DNA of 64,000 nucleotides from assembly GCA_022565665.1 (NCBI GenBank), contig JAIUMI010000008.1:1-64000 (forward strand), read 5' to 3'. The DNA comes from Glycocaulis sp. GTDB lineage: Bacteria; Pseudomonadota; Alphaproteobacteria; Caulobacterales; Maricaulaceae. The notes beneath the pieces are model-generated. The model did not search any database. It worked only from the letters and a program-made list of their open reading frames with translations, and was not told the DNA's origin. Positions 35,874 to 43,418 of this stretch are shown in pieces (position 1 is the first letter of the stretch; each line of letters starts with the position of its first letter). The position numbers and the translations under genes were made by a program.

Positions 35874-36117
35874 GTGCCGGTGCTTTGGCCTGCATGGCGG
35901 CAAGAAACTGCTCGCGCGTTATCGCCTCGGCCGGACCGCTCTGCTCGCCCTGCTCCAGGGCCCGCTGCAAAGCTGTCAGCCGCGCCTCACGCTCCTGCAA
36001 CAGGCGCAGGCCCGCGCGAACCACTTCACTGGCCGAGCCATAGCGGCCCGATGCGACCTGCTCATCTATATAACTGGCCAGCTGGTCATTCAGCGCGATG
36101 GATGTGTTACGGCTCAT
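35866..36117 (-). CDS. parD: ParD-type antitoxin
   Basis: An 83-residue ribbon-helix-helix antitoxin. The N-terminal DNA-binding part is NTSIALNDQLASYIDEQVAS then GRYGSASEVVRAGLRLLQER, a textbook ParD/CopG motif; the C-terminal EQGEQSGPAEAITREQFLAA would wrap the toxin. ATG 36117 is chosen because longer in-frame extensions run into the rpsF leader. Likely autoregulated through a palindrome at 36148-36162. Confidence 0.91.
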   Translation of the reverse strand: MSRNTSIALNDQLASYIDEQVASGRYGSASEVVRAGLRLLQEREARLTALQRALEQGEQSGPAEAITREQFLAAMQAKAPAHG

Positions 36118-36147
36118 TGGCGTGATCCTTGTTTGAGGCGCGAACGT

Positions 36148-36162
36148 TACCAGAAATTGGTA
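36148..36162. promoter_or_regulatory. Candidate ParD operator
   Basis: A perfect inverted repeat TACCA-GAAAT-TGGTA, 31 bases upstream of the parD start. Its position fits an autoregulatory ribbon-helix-helix operator overlapping the parDE promoter. There is no experimental or comparative support in the window. Confidence 0.4.
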
Positions 36163-36400
36163 GGGCGGGCGAGCCTTTGCAAAAAAGCCACGCAAGCAGA
36201 CCTGCCCTCGAGCCAGCCCTGAACCCTCCCGCTTGCCCTTTTGGCGCTGATAGCGTATGTCCCGCGCCTTCACCGGTTGCGGTCTGGTGGGCATGACCGT
36301 TCCTCGCATGGTGTGAGGGCGGGCCTTTCCAGAGCCATCGCGGAATCTGCCTTCCCTGGCAGAGATCGTGCCGCAGCCCAACTGAACAGGGACCAGATAT

Positions 36401-36751
36401 ATGGCTTACTACGAACACGTGTTCGTTGCCCGCCCGGACGTGTCTCCGGCGCAGGTGGAAAGCCTCCTTGAGGAGCTCAAAGGCCTCGTGGAGGAAAAAG
36501 GCGGCAAGGTCGGCAAGACCGAGTACTGGGGTCTTCGCACCCTCGCCTACCGCATGAACAAGAACCGCAAGGGTCATTACGGCCTGATCGACATGGAAGC
36601 CGGCGCAGACGTGCTGGAAGCCATCGACCAGCGTCAGCGCTATTCCGATGACGTGATCCGCTACATCACCGTGCGTATCGATGCGCTCTCCGAAGAGCCG
36701 TCTGCCGTTCTTCGCAAAGGCGAAGAACGCAAGCGCCGCGACCGGCAGTAG
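36401..36751 (+). CDS. rpsF: 30S ribosomal protein S6
   Basis: A 116-residue S6. It begins MAYYEHVFVARPDVSPAQVE and contains KVGKTEYWGLRTLAYRMNKN and GHYGLIDMEA, all family hallmarks. First gene of rpsF-rpsR-rplI. The 140 bases upstream contain a small hairpin (TCTGCC/GGCAGA, 36346-36363) that could be part of an S6:S18 autoregulatory leader, but I cannot confirm that motif. Confidence 0.97.
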   Translation: MAYYEHVFVARPDVSPAQVESLLEELKGLVEEKGGKVGKTEYWGLRTLAYRMNKNRKGHYGLIDMEAGADVLEAIDQRQRYSDDVIRYITVRIDALSEEPSAVLRKGEERKRRDRQ

Positions 36752-36763
36752 GAGGGCTGATCC

Positions 36764-37021
36764 ATGTCAAACGATATCCCGACGATTGGCGCGCCCGTGC
36801 GCCTTCCGTTTGCCCGCCGCCGTAAAGTCTGCCCGTTCTCGGGCGAAGGCGCGCCGGTAATCGATTACAAGGACGTGAAGCTGCTCCAGCGCTACATGTC
36901 CGAACGTGGCAAGATTGTCCCCTCGCGCATCACGGCGGTCTCCGCCAAGAAGCAGCGTGAGCTGGCCCGCGCCATCAAGCGCGCGCGCTATATGGGCCTT
37001 CTGCCCTATGCGGTCGAGTAG
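36764..37021 (+). CDS. rpsR: 30S ribosomal protein S18
   Basis: An 85-residue basic protein with [20 protein letters not shown] and the S18 signature [20 protein letters not shown] followed by [20 protein letters not shown]. It lies 12 bases after rpsF and 14 before rplI; S6 and S18 bind the 30S platform as a heterodimer. Confidence 0.98.
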   Translation: MSNDIPTIGAPVRLPFARRRKVCPFSGEGAPVIDYKDVKLLQRYMSERGKIVPSRITAVSAKKQRELARAIKRARYMGLLPYAVE

Positions 37022-37035
37022 GAGGACATAAAGTC

Positions 37036-37629
37036 ATGAAAGTCGTTCTGCTTGAACGTGTCGAAAAACTTGGTGCCATTGGCGATGTCGTCAATGTGCG
37101 TCCCGGCTTTGCCCGCAACTTCCTCCTGCCGCAGGAAAAAGCCCTGCGCGCTACGGAAGCCAATCTCGCCCGCTTTGAACGCGAGCGTGAAATCCTTGAA
37201 AAGCGCAATGCCGAGCGTGCCTCTGCGGCCCGCTCCGAAGGCGAGCATCTGGAAGGGGCGAGCTTCGTCCTGATCCGCCAGGCTTCGGAATCCGGCCAGC
37301 TCTACGGATCGGTGTCCACCCGTGACATCGCCGAGGCGGCCTCTAGCGACAGCCTGACGATCACGCGCGGCATGGTTGACCTCAACCAGCCGATCAAGAC
37401 GCTGGGCGTGCACTCTGTACGCCTCGTCCTGCACCCGGAAGTGGCGGTGGACGTCACCGTCAACGTGGCGCGCACGCCTGAAGAGGCCGAGCGTCAGGCC
37501 AAGGGTGAGGACGTTATCGCCGCGGCGGCCGAAGAAGACCGCGCCCTTGCCGATGCGCAGGCGGCCGAGCTCTTTGAAGCCTCTGCCGAAGGTGCTGAAG
37601 AACGCGCCGGGGCCGGCGACGAGGAGTAA
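37036..37629 (+). CDS. rplI: 50S ribosomal protein L9
   Basis: A 197-residue L9, longer than the usual 150 because of an acidic, alanine/glutamate-rich C-terminal tail (about residues 155-197). The N-domain [19 protein letters not shown] and [20 protein letters not shown] is typical, and the C-domain with [14 protein letters not shown] is complete. A strong terminator follows. Confidence 0.97.
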   Translation: MKVVLLERVEKLGAIGDVVNVRPGFARNFLLPQEKALRATEANLARFEREREILEKRNAERASAARSEGEHLEGASFVLIRQASESGQLYGSVSTRDIAEAASSDSLTITRGMVDLNQPIKTLGVHSVRLVLHPEVAVDVTVNVARTPEEAERQAKGEDVIAAAAEEDRALADAQAAELFEASAEGAEERAGAGDEE

Positions 37630-37662
37630 TCCTCAACGCCTGCCGGCAATGGCGACATAATG

Positions 37663-37694
37663 AAGGGCGGCACCGGCAACGGGCCGCCCTTTTT
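37663..37694 (+). terminator. Intrinsic terminator after rplI
   Basis: GGGCGGC (37665-37671) pairs with GCCGCCC (37683-37689) around an 11-base loop, with AA before and TTTTT after. It ends the rpsF-rpsR-rplI transcript. Confidence 0.88.
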
Positions 37695-37720
37695 CATGCG
37701 GGAGGTGGAAGGAAGCCGTC

Positions 37721-38194
37721 ATGCGGATACGCGACTACGTGCCAGCCGATGCAGACGGGCTCGCCGGGATTTTCCGCGCCGCCGTGCTGGAGGGCAGTGC
37801 CCCGCATTATTCGGCAGAGCAGCGCGCCGCCTGGGCCGCACGGATCGCCGATGGTGCCGCCATGCACGCCCGGCTGAAGGACCAGACCTGTCTCGTAGTG
37901 GAAGATGAAAGCGGCCTGCTCGGCTTTACGGCGCTGACCGCTAGGGGCCATGTCGACATGCTGTTCGTGCGCCCGGACCAGCGCCGCACCGGAACCGCTC
38001 GCGCGCTGCATGACGCCCTTCTGGCGCGCGCCGCGGACCTTGGCCATGTCCGGCTGACCGTTCATGCCAGCCATCTCGCCCGCCGCTTCCTCGCCAAGCG
38101 CGGCTGGCGGTTCGAGCATACCGAACAGGTCACGCTGGACGGGGTGAGACTGGAGCATCATTTGATGACGCTCCAGTTCATGAACCCGAGCTAG
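37721..38194 (+). CDS. GNAT family N-acetyltransferase
   Basis: A 157-residue protein with the GNAT fold: IRDYVPADADGLAGIFRAAV at the start, central strand GFTALTARGHVDMLFVRPDQ, the acetyl-CoA loop QRRTGTARALHDALL (R/Q-X-X-G-X-A-like) and C-terminal ARRFLAKRGWRFEHTEQ. The substrate is unknown. Convergent with the DUF6768 gene, with a four-base overlap of their ends. Confidence 0.88.
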   Translation: MRIRDYVPADADGLAGIFRAAVLEGSAPHYSAEQRAAWAARIADGAAMHARLKDQTCLVVEDESGLLGFTALTARGHVDMLFVRPDQRRTGTARALHDALLARAADLGHVRLTVHASHLARRFLAKRGWRFEHTEQVTLDGVRLEHHLMTLQFMNPS

Positions 38195-38562
38195 CGCTCA
38201 GCCCGCATCCGCTCTATGCGCAGTTCCAGCCGGCGGATTTCGGTGACGAGCCGGTTTTCCATCATCACCGGCACCAGCGAGAGTTTCAGGATCACAGCTG
38301 CCAGAAGCAGCGTCGAGGCTGAAAGCCCCCAGCGCAGAATGTCGGCCACCGCTTCAGCGTTGAAGGCCTGCCATGCGAGCCACACCCCGATGAAGAACAG
38401 CGCGGTTTGCGCGGCCATCAAAATCCAGTTCACCCAGGCGCGCGGCCCGGAAAACAGGCCGAAAGCGAGATTGAAAAACCCCGGCTCCTTGCCCAGCACC
38501 TCGCGAAGTGCGCGGTCTTCATTGTCCAGTGCCTGTTCGATCAGGCGGTCCACATCACTCAT
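38191..38562 (-). CDS. DUF6768-like membrane protein linked to an ECF sigma factor
   Basis: A 123-residue protein: a polar N-terminus (MSDVDRLIEQALDNEDRALR), EPGFFNLAFGLFSGPRAWVN, and two transmembrane helices (about residues 45-65 and 80-100), ending in a charged coil EIRRLELRIERMRAER. I recognise it as similar to the DUF6768 family of alphaproteobacteria. It overlaps the sigma-factor stop and is placed where an anti-sigma factor would be; that role is inference. ATG 38562 has AAGGAGG at the best spacing. Confidence 0.75.
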   Translation of the reverse strand: MSDVDRLIEQALDNEDRALREVLGKEPGFFNLAFGLFSGPRAWVNWILMAAQTALFFIGVWLAWQAFNAEAVADILRWGLSASTLLLAAVILKLSLVPVMMENRLVTEIRRLELRIERMRAER

Positions 38563-39109
38563 CATTGCCTCCTTCGAGACTGTCGCGCAGCTTGCGCCGC
38601 GCATGCATCAGACGGGTCTTCACCGTGCCCGCCGGCACGTCGAGAGCGATGGCGGTCTCCGCCACGCTCAATCCTTGCAGATGAAACAGCCACACGGCTG
38701 CGCGCTGATCTGGCGGCAGATCGGCCATCGCACGTTTAACGCGCGCGCCATCCCCGTCATCGTGATGGTCCTCGGCCGCTGTCTCGCGCGGCTCGGCCGC
38801 CACGGCGCGGGTCAGGGCCCGCTCACCCTGGCGGCGCCTGATGAGGCGCGCGCAGCGCCGCGTGGTGATGCGGTAGGCCCAGGCTGCGAAGGCGTGGTCA
38901 TCGCGCAATCCCGGCAGGCCGCGCAGAACCTCCACCCAGGCCTCCTGGACCGCCTCCTCGGCCAGCTCGGTTTCACCGGTCAGCCGCCAGGCATGAGCCA
39001 TGAGCAGCGGATGCCAGCGCTTCGCCAGATGGCGCATGCCGTCCCGGTCCCCGCTACGTGCGGACGCGGCGAGAAAGGCATCAAGGGCGTAATCGGCGGG
39101 GCGGCGCAT
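38555..39109 (-). CDS. ECF-type RNA polymerase sigma factor
   Basis: A 184-residue sigma-70 family factor containing only regions 2 and 4. Region 2 includes HPLLMAHAWRLTGETELAEE and AVQEAWVEVLRGL; region 4 has MADLPPDQRAAVWLFHLQGL and the helix-turn-helix SVAETAIALDVPAGTVKTRL. It is divergent from dnaB and cotranscribed with the overlapping DUF6768 membrane protein. The stimulus and target promoter are unknown. Confidence 0.9.
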   Translation of the reverse strand: MRRPADYALDAFLAASARSGDRDGMRHLAKRWHPLLMAHAWRLTGETELAEEAVQEAWVEVLRGLPGLRDDHAFAAWAYRITTRRCARLIRRRQGERALTRAVAAEPRETAAEDHHDDGDGARVKRAMADLPPDQRAAVWLFHLQGLSVAETAIALDVPAGTVKTRLMHARRKLRDSLEGGNDE

Positions 39110-39257
39110 GCATTCTTCCCGTCATCTTCAGGAACAAGGTGCGCCCGACCGGCGTACCGGTTCAATGGGGCTGAAGTTTTCCACATCGGCGCATTTGCCG
39201 GTGGGAAACGTGCATCTGCGCTCGCACCGCCCTGCCCTATCCGCTATCACCTCTCCC

Positions 39258-40748
39258 ATGACCGCCGAAACCGCCGATATGGGTCCCGCCGCCAGCGGTG
39301 TGGACGGGACCAGCCCTCCGCACAATATCGAAGCGGAACAGGCCTTTCTCGGCGCGCTTCTGTTCGAGAACGAGGTGTTCCACCGGGTCGCCGACTGGCT
39401 GCGCCCGGAACATTTCTACGATCCCTTCCATGCCCGGCTCTATGCTGCGGCGTCCCAGCTGATCACCAGCGGGGCGCTCGCCGATGCGGTGGTGCTGAAG
39501 AACCGGCTGGGCGATGATGAGGGGCTGAAAGAGCTTGGCGGGCCCGTATATCTCGTCGAGCTGATGCGCGAGGCGCCCGAGGCCCTGAGCGCGCCGGAAT
39601 ATGCCCGCCTCGTCTATGAACTCGCCCTGCGCCGCCAGCTTATCGATATCGGTTCACGCATTTCTGCTGATGCGCGCGACACCCGCAAGGCCGCTGCCGC
39701 CAACGCCCTGATCGAACAGGCCGAACGCGAGCTGTTTTCGCTGGCCGAAAGCGGCACGGTCTCGAAAAGTTTCCAGCCCTTCTCCACCGCCCTCGCCCAA
39801 TCAGTGGAAGTGGCCGCTGCCGCCTACAAGCGCGGCGGCAAGCTGTCGGGCATCCCGTCCGGGCTCAACACGCTGGACGCCAAACTGGGCGGGCTGCACC
39901 GCTCCGATCTCATCATCCTGGCGGGCCGCCCCTCCATGGGCAAGACGGCGTTGGCGACCAATATCGCCTTCTCGGTGGCGCGGGCGCACCGCTATGAGGA
40001 AGCCGCAGACGGCACGCGCCGCACAGTCGAGGGCGGGGTTGTCGGCTTCTTCTCGCTGGAGATGAGCGCCGAGCAGCTCGCGACCCGCCTCATCGCGGAC
40101 TACACCGGCATTTCGGGCTATTTCATCCGCCAGGGCCGGATCGACGCGGCGCAGTTTGCCGAAATCAATGATGCAGTACGCGAGATCAACGACATCCCGC
40201 TCTATATCGATGACACAGGCGGCATCTCCATCGGTGCGCTGACCGCGCGGGCGCGCCGCCTGAAACGCATGCACGGGCTGGACGTGCTGGTGATCGACTA
40301 TCTCCAGCTTGTCACGGGCAGTTCCTCGCGCCGGTCCGAAAGCCGGGTGCAGGAAATCTCCGAGATCACGCAGGCACTCAAAGCCCTCGCCAAAGAACTC
40401 GACATTCCCGTCATCGCCCTCTCCCAGCTTTCGCGTCAGGTGGAGCAGCGCGACGACAAGAAGCCCCAGCTCTCCGATCTGCGCGAGTCCGGCTCCATCG
40501 AGCAGGACGCGGACGTTGTGATGTTCGTCTACCGCGAGGCCTATTATCTTGAACGCGCGGAGCCTAAAGAAGGCACCGAGGAACATCTTCGCTGGGAAGA
40601 TGAGATGCGCGAGATACGCAATCGCGCTGAAGTGATTATCGGCAAGCAGCGCCATGGCCCGATTGGCGCGGTGAAGGTGGCGTTTGACCCTGAGCGGACC
40701 AAATTCTCCGATCTTGAAGACACCGGGCGCTATTCCAGCCTCGAATAG
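39258..40748 (+). CDS. dnaB: Replicative DNA helicase DnaB
   Basis: A 496-residue hexameric helicase. The N-terminal domain starts PPHNIEAEQAFLGALLFENE; the RecA-like C-domain has Walker A GRPSMGKTALATNIA, VGFFSLEMSAEQLATRL, Walker B LDVLVIDYLQLVTG and the late block PQLSDLRESGSIEQDADVVM. ATG 39258 is chosen as the usual distance before the conserved PPHNIEAE; earlier in-frame starts overlap the divergent promoter. Its end overlaps alr by 65 bases. Confidence 0.95.
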   Translation: MTAETADMGPAASGVDGTSPPHNIEAEQAFLGALLFENEVFHRVADWLRPEHFYDPFHARLYAAASQLITSGALADAVVLKNRLGDDEGLKELGGPVYLVELMREAPEALSAPEYARLVYELALRRQLIDIGSRISADARDTRKAAAANALIEQAERELFSLAESGTVSKSFQPFSTALAQSVEVAAAAYKRGGKLSGIPSGLNTLDAKLGGLHRSDLIILAGRPSMGKTALATNIAFSVARAHRYEEAADGTRRTVEGGVVGFFSLEMSAEQLATRLIADYTGISGYFIRQGRIDAAQFAEINDAVREINDIPLYIDDTGGISIGALTARARRLKRMHGLDVLVIDYLQLVTGSSSRRSESRVQEISEITQALKALAKELDIPVIALSQLSRQVEQRDDKKPQLSDLRESGSIEQDADVVMFVYREAYYLERAEPKEGTEEHLRWEDEMREIRNRAEVIIGKQRHGPIGAVKVAFDPERTKFSDLEDTGRYSSLE

Positions 40749-41835
40749 CGTCAGCGCGCGCCATGAGGGCCCGGCCCGCCTGATCGTCAACCTGGCTGCC
40801 CTCGCCGGGAATTATTGCACGCTGCAAAACCTCAGCCCCGCCGCCGAAACTGGCGCGGTGGTCAAGGCCGATGCCTATGGTCTGGATGCCGGGCACATCA
40901 CCCGCACACTTGCCCATGCCGGGTGCCGCACCTTCTTCACCGCCACCCCGGCCGAAGGCGCTGCCGTGCGCGCTGCGCTGAACGGAACCGAGGCGCGCAT
41001 CTTCGTGCTGAACGGCTACTGGCCGCACAGTGCGCGCCTCTATCGCGAGGCCGGCCTCACGCCTGTCATCAATGCGCTGGACGAGCTCGCAGCCTTCTCC
41101 GCCGGGGGTGGCGGCGCTTGCGGCCTGCACATCGACACCGGCCTGAACCGGCTGGGCCTGTCTGAAACCGATGCGGCCAGCCTCTTGCCAGGCGAGGGGC
41201 TGCTGGCGAACTGCCAGCTTGCGCTCGTGATGAGTCATCTGGCCTGCGCCGACGAGCCGGGCCGGGAGATGAATGCACGCCAGCGCGCCCGCTTCATCGC
41301 GGTTTCCGCCCGCTTCGGAGATGTCACCCGCAGCCTTGCCAATACCGGCGGCGTACTGCTTGGGCCGGACTATCATTTCGATCTGACCCGTCCAGGCATC
41401 GGGCTCTATGGCGTCAATCCGGCAACCGAAGCGCCCGAACCCTTCACGCCTGTCCTGCATGTTGACGCGCCCCTTCTTCAGGTGCGCTCCGTGAAGGACG
41501 GCGAGACGGTGGGCTATGGCGCGCGCTGGCAGGCCGACGGCCAGCGCACCATCGCCATTGCCGGGATCGGCTATGCGGACGGTCTGATGCGCTCCGCGCG
41601 CCAGGGCGGCTATGCCCGGCTGGGAGAGGCCGCGGTGCCAATCGTGGGCGCCGTCTCCATGGATCTGACCGCGCTGGACGTTACCGGCCATGAAGCCCTT
41701 GCCGCCGAGACGGCGCGTGTCCAGTTTTACGGGGCCGATCTCGGGCCGGTGGCGGGCGCCGCAGGCACGATCGGCTATGAACTTCTCACCCGTCTCGGCG
41801 GGCGGCTTGAGCGGCGCTATGAGGGAGGCGTTTAG
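40684..41835 (+). CDS. alr: Alanine racemase, TTG start inside dnaB
   Basis: A 383-residue PLP enzyme that makes D-alanine for peptidoglycan. The PLP lysine is in GAVVKADAYGLDAGH and the catalytic tyrosine in VGYGARWQADG, followed by IAGIGYADGLMRSA. No ATG or GTG is available before the conserved ARLIVNLAALAGNY; the frame offers only TTG at 40684 or 40714 (and CTG). TTG 40684 has GAAGG at good spacing and gives a roughly 25-residue leader, overlapping dnaB by 65 bases. Confidence 0.9.
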   Translation: MTLSGPNSPILKTPGAIPASNSVSARHEGPARLIVNLAALAGNYCTLQNLSPAAETGAVVKADAYGLDAGHITRTLAHAGCRTFFTATPAEGAAVRAALNGTEARIFVLNGYWPHSARLYREAGLTPVINALDELAAFSAGGGGACGLHIDTGLNRLGLSETDAASLLPGEGLLANCQLALVMSHLACADEPGREMNARQRARFIAVSARFGDVTRSLANTGGVLLGPDYHFDLTRPGIGLYGVNPATEAPEPFTPVLHVDAPLLQVRSVKDGETVGYGARWQADGQRTIAIAGIGYADGLMRSARQGGYARLGEAAVPIVGAVSMDLTALDVTGHEALAAETARVQFYGADLGPVAGAAGTIGYELLTRLGGRLERRYEGGV

Positions 41836-41838
41836 GGC

Positions 41839-42603
41839 GTGAACCCGGTCCAGGCACTCGGACGCGGCGTCCTGTCGCTTCTGCGCTCGCTGGGCGCGAT
41901 GACGCTGTTTGCCGGCAGCGCGATCCGCGCCCTGTTCGGCCCGTTCTATGCCGGTCAGCTGGGCCTGCAGCTCCTGCGGATCGGCTTTCTCTCCCTGCCT
42001 GTCGTCGGCCTGACCGCGCTGTTCACCGGTGCAGCGCTGGCGCTGAACATCTATGTGGGCGGTGCGCGCTTCAACGCGGAAAGCTTCGTGCCCAACATCG
42101 TGGCGCTCGGCATTGTGCGCGAGCTGGGACCCGTCATCGCCGCGCTGATGCTCGCAGGCCGGGTGTCCTCCGGTATCGCCGCAGAGATCGGCGCCATGCG
42201 CGCCACCGAACAGATCGACGCGCTGCACACGCTGACCATCGACCCTATGCGTTATCTGGTCGTGCCGCGCATTCTCGCCGGGATCATCGTGCTGCCCCTG
42301 CTCGTGCTGGTCGCCAATGTGATCGGCGTGCTCGGGGGCTTCCTCGTCGGCATCACCACGCTGGAATTCGACCCCACCGTCTATATCCGCAACTCTTGGG
42401 ACATTCTGGAGAGCTGGGATGTGATCTCCGGCCTCATCAAGGCGGGCGTGTTCGGCTTCCTGCTGACCCTGATGGGCTGTTATCACGGCTATCATGCCGA
42501 AGGCGGGGCGCAAGGGGTGGGCCGGGCAGCCACGCACGCCGTAGTGTCTGCGGCCATGCTCATCTTTGCCGCCAATTTCATCCTCACCTCGGTATTCGTG
42601 TAA
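41839..42603 (+). CDS. mlaE: MlaE-type ABC transporter permease
   Basis: A 254-residue permease of the phospholipid-trafficking Mla/VacJ family, with about five to six membrane segments. Typical blocks are GLTALFTGAALALNIYVGGA, ELGPVIAALMLAGRVSSGIA and AEIGAMRATEQIDALHTL. GTG start, three bases after alr. It is paired with mlaF, but no mlaD substrate-binding gene follows. Confidence 0.9.
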   Translation: MNPVQALGRGVLSLLRSLGAMTLFAGSAIRALFGPFYAGQLGLQLLRIGFLSLPVVGLTALFTGAALALNIYVGGARFNAESFVPNIVALGIVRELGPVIAALMLAGRVSSGIAAEIGAMRATEQIDALHTLTIDPMRYLVVPRILAGIIVLPLLVLVANVIGVLGGFLVGITTLEFDPTVYIRNSWDILESWDVISGLIKAGVFGFLLTLMGCYHGYHAEGGAQGVGRAATHAVVSAAMLIFAANFILTSVFV

Positions 42604-42612
42604 GGGGCGGAG

Positions 42613-43359
42613 ATGACATCGAACGTCAAAATCGCCTGGAAATCGGTCAGCAAGCGCTTCGGCGAGAAGATCGTCCTTGATGGTCTTGATCTGGAAGCCC
42701 ATGAGGGCCGCTCCCTCGTCATCATCGGCGGCTCAGGCACCGGCAAGTCCGTGATGCTGAAGACCGCGCTTGGCCTGATCGCGCCGGACAAAGGCCATGT
42801 AGAGATTGACGGGCAGAGAGTGCACCCCGGTGACCCGTCCGGCCCCGGCCTTGCCCAGATCGGCATGCTGTTCCAATCCGGCGCGCTGTTTGACTCGCTC
42901 ACCGTCTGGGAGAATATCGCCTTCAAGCTGATCAAGGCGGAGGGCGTGAAGCGCTCCGAAGCCAGAGAGCGCGCCATCGAGGCACTGGGCCTTGTGGATC
43001 TGGAAGCCGGTGTGGCCAACCGCGAACCGCGCGAGCTTTCCGGCGGCATGCTCAAGCGGGCCTCGCTCGCGCGCGCCATCGTCACCCGTCCCGCCATCCT
43101 TTTCTTCGATGAGCCGACGACCGGGCTTGATCCGGTCACCGCCGATGTCATCAACCGGCTGATCGTGCGGCAGGTGAAATCGCTCGGCGCGACCGCCGTC
43201 ACCATCACCCATGACATGGCCTCCATGCGCATGATCGCTCACGAAGTGGCCATGATCGAGAACGGGAAGATACGCTGGCGCGGCGGGCTGGACGGCGTTG
43301 ATGATTGCGCCGACCCGGCCGTGTGTGCCTTCGTGCAGGGACGCTCGGTGGACGATTGA
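42613..43359 (+). CDS. mlaF: MlaF-type ABC transporter ATP-binding protein
   Basis: A 248-residue ATPase partner of MlaE. Walker A is GGSGTGKSVMLKTALGL, the signature is LSGGMLKRASLARAI and Walker B is ILFFDEPTTGLDPVTADVIN. The system moves phospholipids between membranes. It is nine bases after mlaE and 59 before radA. Confidence 0.92.
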   Translation: MTSNVKIAWKSVSKRFGEKIVLDGLDLEAHEGRSLVIIGGSGTGKSVMLKTALGLIAPDKGHVEIDGQRVHPGDPSGPGLAQIGMLFQSGALFDSLTVWENIAFKLIKAEGVKRSEARERAIEALGLVDLEAGVANREPRELSGGMLKRASLARAIVTRPAILFFDEPTTGLDPVTADVINRLIVRQVKSLGATAVTITHDMASMRMIAHEVAMIENGKIRWRGGLDGVDDCADPAVCAFVQGRSVDD

Positions 43360-43418
43360 CGGGCGAATCGCTGCGCCCCCGCCTATACTGATTTTCCAGC
43401 CGCCAGCCGGAGAGCCGC

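Noticed and set aside
40636-42702. A 688-codon minus-strand frame
   Set aside because: Antisense to alr and mlaE, which have clear catalytic and family motifs.
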